64,000 bases of DNA from Paenibacillus tepidiphilus (GTDB lineage Bacteria > Bacillota > Bacilli > Paenibacillales > Paenibacillaceae): assembly GCF_008635795.1 (NCBI RefSeq), contig NZ_VWRQ01000013.1:124001-188000 (forward strand). The letters run 5' to 3'. Below the pieces are notes generated by a model that saw nothing but the letters and a program-made list of their open reading frames with translations, was not told the origin of the DNA and made no database searches. The translations under genes were made by a program, and so were the position numbers. Shown piece by piece: positions 35,680 to 43,420 of this stretch; position 1 is the stretch's first letter; each line of letters opens with the position of its first letter.

Positions 35680-38313
35680 TTAGCGTCCGTCTTTGCCTGT
35701 TCTGCCCCGTCTGCTGAGCAGTACACCCAGGCCAGTCAATCCGGCGCCTGTAAGATAATAAGGCAGCGGACTTGCTTCACCCGTCTTCGGCAATTCCTCA
35801 GCGGCATCTACGCCTCCCAGAGGAATCTCATCGTCCAGGATCAGTTCTTCATCCGTTCTGTCAGAAGAAGGTCCTGGCTGAGATGTCTTGGATGGAGCCG
35901 GACTGGATGTACCGGCTGCCGCCGGGCTGCTTACCGGCCCCAGCGGAACGACATCATCTTCAATGACGATGTCATCATCGCCTGTGGTACTGGTAGGCGT
36001 CGGATCATTGTTAACTATGATGCTGGTTGGCGTTGGTGTCGGCGGCGGCGTTGATATAAAGACATCCGTCGTAGGCGTTGGTGTCGGTATGGTCGGTGAT
36101 GCTGCTGGCGTTGTCGACGGCGTTGCCGATGGCGTTGTTGATGGCGTTACCGACGGCGTTGTCGATGGCGTTGTCGATGGCGTTGTCGACGGTGTTGCCG
36201 ACGGTGTTGCCGATGGCGTTGCCGACGGTGTTGCCGATGGCGTTACCGACGGTGTTGCCGATGGCGTTACTGATGGCGTCGTCGGCGTTGCCGACGGTGT
36301 TGCCGATGGCGTTGCCGACGGTGTTGCCGATGGCGTTACTGATGGCGTCGTCGATGGCGTTGCCGACGGTGTTGTCGATGGCGATGGCGTTGGTTCTTCG
36401 CTCGGCGTAGCCGTAGGCTCCTCGCTCGGCGGCGCTGTCGGTGTCGGCGTAGGTCCTGCCGACGGTGTCGGTTCTACTGTCGCCGTTGGCGTTGGTGTCG
36501 GCCCTGGTGTCGGTCCCACTGTTGGTGTCGGCGTCGGCGATGCTGTTGGCGTCGCCGTTGGTTCTTCGCTTGGCGTTGCAGACGGTGTTGTCGATGGCGT
36601 TGGTTCTTCACTCGGCGTCGGTGTTGCTGTTGGTTCCTCGCTCGGTGTTGCTGTTGGTTCTTCGCTCGGCGTAGCCGTAGGCTCCTCGCTCGGCGGCGCT
36701 GTCGGTGTCGGCGTAGGTCCTGCCGACGGTGTCGGTTCTACTGTCGCCGTTGGCGTTGGTGTCGGCCCTGGTGTCGGTCCCACTGTTGGTGTCGGCGTCG
36801 GCGATGCTGTTGGCGTCGCCGTTGGTTCTTCGCTTGGCGTTGCAGACGGTGTTGTCGATGGCGTTGGTTCTTCACTCGGCGTCGGTGTTGCTGTTGGTTC
36901 CTCGCTCGGTGTTGCTGTTGGTACTGGTGTCGGTGTTGCTGTTGGTTCTTTACTCGGCGTCACTGTAGGTGTTGGCGTCGGCGTTGCCGTAGGTTCTTCG
37001 CTTGGCGGCGCTGTCGGCGTCGGCGTAGGTCCTGCCGACGGCGTAGGCTCAACTGTCGCCGTTGGCGTTGGTGTCGGCCCTGGCGTCGGTTCCACTGTTG
37101 GCGTGGCCGTCGGCGTAGATGTCGGCGTCTCTGTCGGCGTGGCCGTCGGTGTCTCTGTCGGTGTGGCCGTCGGTGTCTCTGTCGGCGTTGCCGTCGGTGT
37201 CTCTGTCGGCGTAGCCGTTGGTGTCTCTGTTGGCGTTGCCGTTGGTGTCCCTGTTGGTGTTGCCGTCGGCGTCTCTGTCGGCGTAGCCGTCGGTGTCTCT
37301 GTCGGCGTGGCCGTCGGTGTCTCTGTCGGCGTGGCCGTCGGTGTCTCTGTCGGCGTGGCCGTCGGTGTCTCTGTCGGCGTGGCCGTCGGTGTCTCTGTCG
37401 GCGTGGCCGTCGGTGTCTCTGTCGGCGTAGCCGTTGGCGTCGCTGTCGGAGTCGGCGTAGGCTTCACCGGAGGCTCCTGCCCGCCAAAAGGATACCAGTG
37501 CATCTGCACAAACCCGCTGAAATGCTTGGCAATCAGCGTTCCGTGCAATTCGGCATAGTTGTAAAATACCTCTGCTTTAGGAGCGAGTATCGATCCTTGA
37601 AAGGTAGTATGTCCTATCTGCAGCGAAGTCGCTTCATAGAAATTGAACAGCACCTGCTGCGGTTTTCCGTCCCACATACTAAAGCCAGGGATGCTCACAT
37701 CGGTACCGCTAGTGTTAATAATTACTGTAGCTCCGTCCGCAATATTGAACTGCATACCGTCGGCACCCGCCCAATCGGCGGCGGTCATATTGATTACATT
37801 GTATGCCTCGGTAGCATTAATGATAATTTTTCTATCTTTTCTCGCTATGGGAGCAGTTTGCTCCAGAGCAGCCAGCTCACTTGAGCGCTGCAGCAGGTAC
37901 TGCTCTTCAGCAGCAAAATCAATCGGTGCACCTTTGCGCGCAGTCTCTTTCAGATCGACTCCACTGGTGCTGATCGCACCACCATACACAGCGGCTCCGT
38001 ACACCGTCCCATTGGTCATACTGAAGTTTTTACCTGCGACCAGCACATCTCCTCCGGCATCATCTTTGGACACCCCGTAATTTTGCAGCGTGATGCTCCC
38101 CGCAGCAGCAAGTCTCCCGTGTATCTGATCGTTCGACTGGACAAAATCACTAAATGTAAAAGCATTGAAATTCCCGGCTATCCCCAATACCGGAGTCGGG
38201 TTGTACGGCTTAACGACGGCTGCGCGAACATTCCATCCCCAGGTGGCAGTACTTCCCACAACGAGAACAGCCAATGCGAATAGGGTGGCTGCTTTACGCC
38301 ATTTTATGTTCAT
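35680..38313 (-). CDS. LPXTG-anchored surface protein with choice-of-anchor A domain and Thr-Pro repeats
   Basis: An 877-residue cell-wall protein. A signal peptide covers residues 1-30. A choice-of-anchor A domain follows to about residue 280 (GIAGNFNAFTFSDF, GRLAAAGSITLQNYGV). About 540 residues are low-complexity repeats (ATPTETPT, PSEEPTAT, PSATPS). The end carries LPKTG, a hydrophobic helix and a basic tail, the sortase signal. It starts at ATG 38313 after GGAGGTG; the upstream in-frame start lacks an SD. The leader is a c-di-GMP riboswitch, suggesting a role in surface attachment or biofilm. The repeats probably form an extended wall-spanning stalk, likely glycosylated on Thr; that is inference. 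Confidence 0.88.
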   Translation of the reverse strand: MNIKWRKAATLFALAVLVVGSTATWGWNVRAAVVKPYNPTPVLGIAGNFNAFTFSDFVQSNDQIHGRLAAAGSITLQNYGVSKDDAGGDVLVAGKNFSMTNGTVYGAAVYGGAISTSGVDLKETARKGAPIDFAAEEQYLLQRSSELAALEQTAPIARKDRKIIINATEAYNVINMTAADWAGADGMQFNIADGATVIINTSGTDVSIPGFSMWDGKPQQVLFNFYEATSLQIGHTTFQGSILAPKAEVFYNYAELHGTLIAKHFSGFVQMHWYPFGGQEPPVKPTPTPTATPTATPTETPTATPTETPTATPTETPTATPTETPTATPTETPTATPTETPTATPTETPTATPTGTPTATPTETPTATPTETPTATPTETPTATPTETPTATPTETPTSTPTATPTVEPTPGPTPTPTATVEPTPSAGPTPTPTAPPSEEPTATPTPTPTVTPSKEPTATPTPVPTATPSEEPTATPTPSEEPTPSTTPSATPSEEPTATPTASPTPTPTVGPTPGPTPTPTATVEPTPSAGPTPTPTAPPSEEPTATPSEEPTATPSEEPTATPTPSEEPTPSTTPSATPSEEPTATPTASPTPTPTVGPTPGPTPTPTATVEPTPSAGPTPTPTAPPSEEPTATPSEEPTPSPSTTPSATPSTTPSVTPSATPSATPSATPSATPTTPSVTPSATPSVTPSATPSATPSATPSATPSTTPSTTPSTTPSVTPSTTPSATPSTTPAASPTIPTPTPTTDVFISTPPPTPTPTSIIVNNDPTPTSTTGDDDIVIEDDVVPLGPVSSPAAAGTSSPAPSKTSQPGPSSDRTDEELILDDEIPLGGVDAAEELPKTGEASPLPYYLTGAGLTGLGVLLSRRGRTGKDGR
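36391..36918. repeat. Perfect 264-bp tandem duplication inside the repeat protein gene
   Basis: 36391-36654 and 36655-36918 appear identical base for base. The 88-codon unit stays in frame and duplicates a whole block of PSEEPTAT/PTPTPTVGPTPGPT repeats. Perfect identity at synonymous sites suggests a very recent duplication or ongoing recombination. Confidence 0.85.
37090..37445. repeat. 24-bp tandem repeats encoding ATPTETPT
   Basis: About fourteen 24-bp units code for Ala-Thr-Pro-Thr-Glu-Thr-Pro-Thr, with Gly replacing Glu in one unit. A second zone at 36105-36390 uses PSATPS/PSTTPS units. Variation is mostly synonymous. Confidence 0.85.
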
Positions 38314-38365
38314 ATAACGCACCTCCACTAATCTATTCTATGATCAAGAATATAAATGATAACAA

Positions 38366-38403
38366 CAAAAAGGCCGCAGCGAAGGATCAGCTTCACGGCG
38401 GCC
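38366..38403 (-). terminator. Riboswitch expression-platform terminator
   Basis: GGCCGC and GCGGCC close a hairpin with an inner GTGAAG/CTTCGC-type stem, followed leftward by T5. Its 5' arm overlaps the last bases of the c-di-GMP aptamer, so ligand binding and terminator formation should compete. Confidence 0.8.
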
Positions 38404-38478
38404 GGACGACCTTGGTTTCTCTTGGAGAAACGGTAGATTCCAGGCTTTGCGTCCCGCATTTTCATACGGTTTGCGATT
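38396..38478 (-). ncRNA. Cyclic di-GMP-I (GEMM) riboswitch
   Basis: On the minus strand the conserved GCAAACC is followed by a 6-bp helix closed with a GAAA tetraloop, then GGGACGCAAAGCC, the CTACC segment, a perfect GTTTCTC/GAGAAAC second hairpin and GGTCGTCCGGCCGCC at the 3' side. All the hallmark elements of the GEMM-I aptamer are present. It lies 83 bp before the start of the LPXTG surface protein. Because its 3' strand overlaps the terminator arm, c-di-GMP binding most likely prevents termination and turns the gene on; the direction is inferred. Confidence 0.93.
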
Positions 38479-38907
38479 ATACATGAAAAAATTATTCAGT
38501 TTACTTATGTATCATATGTAAGTCTATGACATTTGTTACTTTTGAACTATATTCAGTTTATCTCCTTTTTCCTTGTATTGTCAATCTGTTTTATGACAAA
38601 ATTTAGGTCGCTTATCCTAAACGCCCAAAAGCCTGACACACAAGGCCTTTCCTTTGATTTACCCAAAACATGGCATGATATCCGGACATATTTGTGTCTT
38701 TTATATGAAATATTCACAGGTCTATGGTTCCGATTCCTTCGCCACACAGTATTAGTATAAATGAACTATTATTGCTAATTTCTATTTAATCAACCTCATG
38801 CATTTCACTCTATGTCCACATAGCAAAAGACCGTCGCCCGAATTCATTGCCACAGTCTTTTATATTTCAATATTCCATACTATCTGAATCTGGTATCTCA
38901 AGTTATG

Positions 38908-39006
38908 TTACAGCATCTGCATCCAGCCAATCAGAGACATCCATAACGGAATGCTCAAAACAATCCCGAAAAACAATCCGCGGCGAAGATTCCCTTCATA
39001 ACTCAT
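38908..39006 (-). CDS. 32-residue membrane microprotein
   Basis: A short leftward ORF reads MSYEGNLRRGLFFGIVLSIP and continues to a C-terminal WMQML, then TAA. AAGGAG lies 8 nt upstream of the ATG. It has a basic N-terminus, one hydrophobic helix (about residues 11-28) and nothing else. Coding evidence is the strong SD plus the clean helix. It lies in the AT-rich 867-bp gap 38314-39180 and is divergent from the gene at 39220, with an FNR/Rex-type palindrome between them. No function can be assigned. Confidence 0.5.
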   Translation of the reverse strand: MSYEGNLRRGLFFGIVLSIPLWMSLIGWMQML

Positions 39007-39085
39007 ACTTTATGCTCCTTTTTAAAAGCTGATTTTTAAATATTTTATATTTCAAATTTAATATACATCTTTTTCCCTTGAGTTA

Positions 39086-39103
39086 TTGTGAAAAATGTCA
39101 CAA
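39086..39103 (+). promoter_or_regulatory. Perfect FNR/CRP- or Rex-type palindrome
   Basis: T-TGTGA-AAAATG-TCACA-A is an exact match to the TGTGA-N6-TCACA consensus with symmetric flanks, and matches the Rex consensus with one change. It lies between the divergent microprotein gene (start 39006) and the rightward gene at 39220. Confidence 0.68.
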
Positions 39104-39219
39104 TATTCGCCGTATTAAGAAATTCTATTGCCTGCCATGGTCCGCTCAGGTTAAAATACGAATACATGTTCCCTTTGGAGGTGATAACAACGACTCACAG
39201 AGCGGAAAGTAACGACAAC

Positions 39220-39663
39220 ATGCTGGTGAAGACCTATATTATTCTTCCGCTGGTTATATCGGCCTTCGAGCGCGACGCCGCCATTATGTCCGCGCAGCTG
39301 CGGACTCCGGCTCCTTATGTTGAGGTGCTGCGCAAAGCCGGTAATACAGCCGCTGCCGATCTCAGGGACGTGCGTGCCGAAATGAGGTCACGCGGGCTAA
39401 AGGTATATGAACAGAACCGGCTGGACAGCGGGGTTGAGGCCAAATTCCTCTGCCGGGGCTACCATGAACGCATGCTGCTGTTATATGATGTCATCACCGT
39501 ACAGGCGGCGATCCACATGCGCAGCTATCTGGGGCTTGATATTTCCGAATATAAGAGCCACGAAGAACAGTATAGGCTAAACTCCGGACGGCAGGCCTCC
39601 ACATTCAGACCAGAGATTGCGCACAAGCGTCAGGGGCTGACCTCTCCCCCCAAGCATAAATAA
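39220..39663 (+). CDS. Unknown soluble protein with an unusual start region
   Basis: A protein of 147 residues counted from ATG 39220, not recognised. It is helical and charged (FERDAAIMSAQLRTP, AADLRDVRAEMRSRGLKVYEQ). A textbook SD (GGAGGTGAT, 39177-39185) is placed for a start at ACG 39190, which is in frame; no ATG, GTG or TTG is at the right distance. GTG 39181 overlaps the SD, and ATG 39220 and ATG 39166 have no SD. Translation may therefore begin at the ACG, giving 157 residues. A perfect FNR/Rex-type site 117-134 bp upstream suggests redox or oxygen control. Confidence 0.65.
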   Translation: MLVKTYIILPLVISAFERDAAIMSAQLRTPAPYVEVLRKAGNTAAADLRDVRAEMRSRGLKVYEQNRLDSGVEAKFLCRGYHERMLLLYDVITVQAAIHMRSYLGLDISEYKSHEEQYRLNSGRQASTFRPEIAHKRQGLTSPPKHK

Positions 39664-39691
39664 GGCCTTGCCATGGGAGGTGGCAAGGCCT
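39663..39691 (+). terminator. Hairpin overlapping the stop codon of the preceding gene
   Basis: The perfect 11-bp arms 39663-39673 and 39681-39691 have a 7-nt loop but no T-tract. A second hairpin with G6/C6 ends (39713-39744) follows and may add to termination. Confidence 0.5.
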
Positions 39692-39788
39692 CTCAGGGTA
39701 CCATATAACACTGGGGGGTGTTTGGTATAACCAATATACCCCCCTTACCTGAAAATTAGCTGATGATTACCTAAAAGGAAGCTTAAAA

Positions 39789-40169
39789 TTACGATTTTTT
39801 GTCACCGGCCTGCTCCGGCTCATTCCATAACCATAATACCCTCCCCTGCAGTGCAGCATATTGCCGGTCATTCGTGTCCGCAAACGCCTCCGTCCAGGTC
39901 GCCGGAATATCAGCGTAAACAACCGGCTCGGCAAACTGGGATTCCGTGAAGTCCACACATCGCCCATTGATGCAATTATAGAAATGCCATCCGTCAGGCA
40001 GCGGCGTCTTCCGCAGCTCCCCGCCCAGCAAATCCTGGGCCACCAGCGCAGTTACCCCGCATTGCCCGCAGGCTGGATTCTCCGCCGTCCATTTAGAGCT
40101 GGATTCCCGTGACCACGCCTGGGGCAATAGATTCTGCAGCCGTTCGATCCGCCCCTCATGTTCAGTCAT
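39789..40169 (-). CDS. YunG-family protein
   Basis: A 126-residue protein resembling B. subtilis YunG. It has WTAENPACGQCGVTALVAQD, then GGELRKT, GWHFYNCINGRCVDFT and AFADTNDRQYAAL. A Cys-His-Asp arrangement (CGVTALV, WHFYN, VDFT) is reminiscent of papain-fold small enzymes, but no activity is known. Its ATG overlaps the stop of the ASCH gene, so the two are translationally coupled. Confidence 0.82.
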   Translation of the reverse strand: MTEHEGRIERLQNLLPQAWSRESSSKWTAENPACGQCGVTALVAQDLLGGELRKTPLPDGWHFYNCINGRCVDFTESQFAEPVVYADIPATWTEAFADTNDRQYAALQGRVLWLWNEPEQAGDKKS

Positions 40170-40588
40170 ATCTCTTCCTCCAGTACAGGGTATTCCCAGA
40201 AACCCAGCCGTCCTTGCGCCGCAATCGGATGCTTCAAGGCAACAACCTCCGCAAGCTTCCAGGCGAATCTTCCCGGCGTATAATCGCCAAAGACAGACTC
40301 ATGTCCGCCCGGCCAATCCGATTCGGCCATAACCTCCAGCGTTTCCGTACATTCACTCAAAATGCAGGTTGCAATAATTGCCCCTAAAGGCAAATCGTCA
40401 GCCGTCAACCCATGCTGTGCCAACACTGACCGCACCGGTTCCCGGGCACAAGACGCCCGATCCAGCTTCTTGCCGGCATGGATGGCCAATTCTCCGCGGT
40501 AAGGCGTTCTCCAGGAACGAGTCTCAAACCGCTTTTCCCCCAAAGCAATCAAGGTCGCCCAAGGCTGGCGTATCGTTATGCAGCGCAT
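40166..40588 (-). CDS. ASCH-domain protein
   Basis: A 140-residue protein starting at ATG 40588 (MRCITIRQPWATLIALG). The ASCH/PUA-like fold is indicated by IRQPWA, KRFETRSWRTPYRGELAIHAGKK (the GxKxxExR-like segment) and GAIIATCILSECTE. ASCH domains bind RNA or modified nucleosides; some cleave RNA or hydrolyse N4-acetylcytidine. The longer frame to 40681 lacks a better SD. The partner yunG follows with a 4-bp overlap; the joint role is unknown. Confidence 0.8.
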   Translation of the reverse strand: MRCITIRQPWATLIALGEKRFETRSWRTPYRGELAIHAGKKLDRASCAREPVRSVLAQHGLTADDLPLGAIIATCILSECTETLEVMAESDWPGGHESVFGDYTPGRFAWKLAEVVALKHPIAAQGRLGFWEYPVLEEEI

Positions 40589-40757
40589 AGTTTTGTTCAC
40601 TCTCCAGTGTGGATAAGTCATAACCTCAATATCTTTTCTTCGTTTCATCTCACTATATCTTGTCCTGCTGATACCTCTCATTTGCCCGCTGCGTTATTTC
40701 GAACCCTCATCCACGTGTAAGTGAATGTTATAATTATCCAACAAGGGAGGATGAATC

Positions 40758-40961
40758 ATGATTCTATTTAAAATAATCCCTATAATATTCATAATTATAG
40801 GCGCCTTTTATACGATATTCCCGAAAATCGGCTGGGAACTGAACCGGTACAGCCGCGGAAACCCCAGCCCGATCACCCTGCTGTTCATCCGGGTAGTCGG
40901 TGTGTTGTGTATCATCATAGGGTTCGTGTTTTACGATTCATTTACAGACATAGGCCAGTAG
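40758..40961 (+). CDS. Small two-helix membrane protein
   Basis: A 67-residue protein with hydrophobic helices at about 1-20 and 43-60, and a conserved-looking NRYSRGNPSP loop between. AAGGGAGGA precedes the ATG. It resembles short DUF6199-type membrane proteins common in Firmicutes. Function unknown. Confidence 0.72.
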   Translation: MILFKIIPIIFIIIGAFYTIFPKIGWELNRYSRGNPSPITLLFIRVVGVLCIIIGFVFYDSFTDIGQ

Positions 40962-41062
40962 CGGTAGTCTTCATTTTTCATCAACACACCACACAATTTC
41001 GTTACAAAACACTTGCTTGCAGGAGGAATGTTTGAAGTAGAAACTCTGTTACTTTATTCAAT

Positions 41063-42508
41063 TCATCTGGTAGAGCCATCTTCAGTAGGGCTTTTTGACT
41101 TGAGCAGCAGACTGAACAACGCTCCTACTAAAGCAATGCAAGCCGCTAATAGGAAGGTATCAGAGTATCCTTTCATTTCTGCCAATGACGTATTACCGCC
41201 TGCCATCGTTATTCGCGCGCTAGCGCGGATTGCCAAGAAGTTACTCAAACCAGCAATTGCAATAGGTATTACCAAGTTGGAGCTTGCTGAAGTCAAAGGT
41301 GTAACACGACTGATTAGATCCGAAGGAGCAGATTGCAGAATGTAGGTATTAAGAGACATCATACAAAGACCCATTCCAATTCCGAGCAGCCCTACCATTC
41401 CCCCTATCAGCCCCCCTCCTATGTTTTGGCCTATTTGTGAAAGCAGAAATAACGCCAGAGAAATCGTCCCCAAACCCAAACCAGCAAGCGGGCGTATACC
41501 TACCTTATCAAAAAGCCTTCCGCCAATCGGCATCAGTAGCCCTGACGTTATAGCCAGCATACTCATGACCAGACCTGCCTGAAATGGGCTATACTCTTTA
41601 AAATGTTGAAGGTACTGCGGGATAAATACTAGTGATCCGTTTAGCGCTGCATATTGAATCCAGCTTACAAATACGCCTCTTCGAAAGTTAACTTTTCTGA
41701 ATGCCTGAAGAGCTAGAATGGGATGTGGATGTCTTGTCTCATGAAACCACAACCAGATTAGTAATATGACACCGATTACCCCCAATAACCAAAGGACCCA
41801 TTGTGAAGCATCAATATTCATGCTTAAAGCAAGTAACACAAAGGCCACAGGAGCTATAAATAAGCCAACAACATCCAAGGATTGCTTACCGCATGAGGAA
41901 CTAGATGATTGTAGGGAATTCACTTTAAGCAAATAACCTGTTCCTAAATAAACCGTAATAATTCCCAAAGGAAGATTAATGAGAAAAATCCATTGCCAGC
42001 CTATTGATTCTAACAGCCAGCCAGACAAGACAGGTCCGGAGGCCGGTGCCAGCACCATCGGGATACCCAGCATGCCCATAACCTGCCCTTTCTTATTCTC
42101 CGGTGCAAGCCGAAAAACCATAGCCATTCCTATTGGCTGAACCATACCTCCTCCAAGCCCTTGAATTATTCGGTAGATTGTTAACTGCATGGAGTTCTGG
42201 GCCAGGGCACATAGTAACGATCCAATAACAAACATGATAATGGTTATAATGTACGCTTTTGCTGAACCGAGCCTGTCCGAAAACCATCCAGCCAGCGGAA
42301 TAGTCACCGACATCGCTAACATATAACCTGTGATTACCCATTGTAAGGTATCAAAGGAAACTCCAAAATCCCTAGCCAGGCTGGGAATGGCTACATTCAT
42401 GGCGGTACTGTCTATCATCACCATCATCATTCCGGGGATAATAGCCATTAGCGTAAGTATGAACGACCTCCGTTGAGACACCTCATTCTGTTTGTACTGA
42501 CTATTCAT
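41063..42508 (-). CDS. DHA2-family (EmrB/QacA-type) drug efflux transporter
   Basis: A 481-residue, 14-helix proton-coupled MFS pump. It has the motif A region GWFSDRLGSAKAY, the helix-5 motif C (GPVLSGWLLESIGWQWIF) and the DxxxxNVAIPSLARDF start of helix 1. It is divergent from a TetR-family gene 167 bp away with palindromic operators in between, the classical regulator-pump pair. Substrate unknown, probably lipophilic or cationic compounds. AT-richer than the flanking regions. Confidence 0.9.
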   Translation of the reverse strand: MNSQYKQNEVSQRRSFILTLMAIIPGMMMVMIDSTAMNVAIPSLARDFGVSFDTLQWVITGYMLAMSVTIPLAGWFSDRLGSAKAYIITIIMFVIGSLLCALAQNSMQLTIYRIIQGLGGGMVQPIGMAMVFRLAPENKKGQVMGMLGIPMVLAPASGPVLSGWLLESIGWQWIFLINLPLGIITVYLGTGYLLKVNSLQSSSSSCGKQSLDVVGLFIAPVAFVLLALSMNIDASQWVLWLLGVIGVILLIWLWFHETRHPHPILALQAFRKVNFRRGVFVSWIQYAALNGSLVFIPQYLQHFKEYSPFQAGLVMSMLAITSGLLMPIGGRLFDKVGIRPLAGLGLGTISLALFLLSQIGQNIGGGLIGGMVGLLGIGMGLCMMSLNTYILQSAPSDLISRVTPLTSASSNLVIPIAIAGLSNFLAIRASARITMAGGNTSLAEMKGYSDTFLLAACIALVGALFSLLLKSKSPTEDGSTR

Positions 42509-42554
42509 ATCAGCTCTCCTTTTACTAAACAGCGTGTTGATTAACTTTCACCTG

Positions 42555-42568
42555 CTGATTATAATCAG
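42555..42568. promoter_or_regulatory. Palindromic operator candidate 1
   Basis: CTGATTATAATCAG is a perfect 14-bp palindrome, 47 bp upstream of the efflux pump start. Confidence 0.5.
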
Positions 42569-42625
42569 AACAACAACAAAATCGATGATCATAAATAATC
42601 GTTATGTTCATTAATCAACGGCAAG

Positions 42626-42643
42626 TTACTGAATGATCAGTAA
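42626..42643. promoter_or_regulatory. Palindromic operator candidate 2
   Basis: TTACTG-AATGAT-CAGTAA has 6-bp arms with a central 6-bp spacer, typical of TetR-family sites. It lies 33 bp before the regulator start, suggesting autoregulation. Confidence 0.55.
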
Positions 42644-42675
42644 AGTTACTATTTTGTTTAGGAGAAGGTATTGCA

Positions 42676-43281
42676 GTGAATGAAAAAATTGACCGCAGGG
42701 TTCTACGGACTCGCACGCTTTTAAGAAAAGTTTTGCTTGATTTGGCATCAGAAAAACCACTGGAAAGCATTACTGTCAAAGAACTGACGGATACAGCCGG
42801 ACTAAATAGAGGTACCTTTTATTTACACTATCAGGACATTCATGATTTTTATGAACAGTATAAAAATGAGGTGTTGGACCAATTTAACAGCATTATAAAG
42901 AAGCTTAGCCACACTCGTGAAACCAGGGAGCCCTTCATTGATCCCCCCTCAGGTTATGTACGTCCATTTGAGTATGTCCTTGAGCAAAAGCATTTTTTCA
43001 AAATATTCTTAGGTTTTGGAGGCGACACTAATCTTTCACTTCAAATGACAGAGCTAATTAATCAACAGTTTATTCATGCCTATCGCGCAAATCATCAACC
43101 GATTAAGTCAGCAGATATTCCTGTAAAACAACAATACTTATTCGCTTATCTTGCTTCAGCCTACGTGGGGACAATGCAATTTTGGATTCAACGCGATTTC
43201 GATTTATCACCGACAGATATGACTATTTTATTCTCAAAAATTTCGAGGCTGGGATCAGCGCATGTAACATTCCCTGTATAG
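42676..43281 (+). CDS. TetR/AcrR-family transcriptional regulator
   Basis: A 201-residue regulator with an N-terminal TetR helix-turn-helix (RTRTLLRKVLLDLASEKP, then ITVKELTDTAGLNRGTFYLHY). The C-terminal half resembles the TetR_C domain of DhaS-like proteins (HFFKIFLGFGGDTNLS). It starts at GTG 42676 with a GGAG about 11 nt upstream. It presumably represses the divergent DHA2 pump and itself. Confidence 0.9.
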   Translation: MNEKIDRRVLRTRTLLRKVLLDLASEKPLESITVKELTDTAGLNRGTFYLHYQDIHDFYEQYKNEVLDQFNSIIKKLSHTRETREPFIDPPSGYVRPFEYVLEQKHFFKIFLGFGGDTNLSLQMTELINQQFIHAYRANHQPIKSADIPVKQQYLFAYLASAYVGTMQFWIQRDFDLSPTDMTILFSKISRLGSAHVTFPV

Positions 43282-43327
43282 ATTTCCAATAGCATTAAGT
43301 TAAGGGTGATATCCACAGTCAATTGCC

Positions 43328-43357
43328 AAAAAGCCCGCTAGCCGGAGCCAGCGAGCT
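43328..43357 (-). terminator. Terminator of the leftward unknown gene
   Basis: Read leftward, AGCTCGCTGGCT pairs with GGCTAGCGGGCT through three wobble pairs and is followed by T5. On the plus strand the same bases would mismatch, so the direction is clear. Confidence 0.65.
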
Positions 43358-43420
43358 ATTATCATTCCTTCGTCAGCACTGTCGCCAAATATCTTGAAGA
43401 AGGTTCAGCAAAGGATGCAA

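Noticed and set aside
37090..37445. Possible CRISPR array (regular 24-bp repeats)
   Set aside because: Repeats are contiguous with no unique spacers, are in frame, and encode a protein repeat; no cas genes are present.
35888..37558. Long rightward open frame rich in Gly-Val repeats
   Set aside because: It is the mirror of the Thr-Pro repeats of the leftward LPXTG gene; it has no SD, and the leftward gene has signal peptide, sortase signal and riboswitch.
38533..38760. 75-codon rightward frame in AT-rich gap
   Set aside because: No SD, composition explained by AT-richness, no recognisable features.
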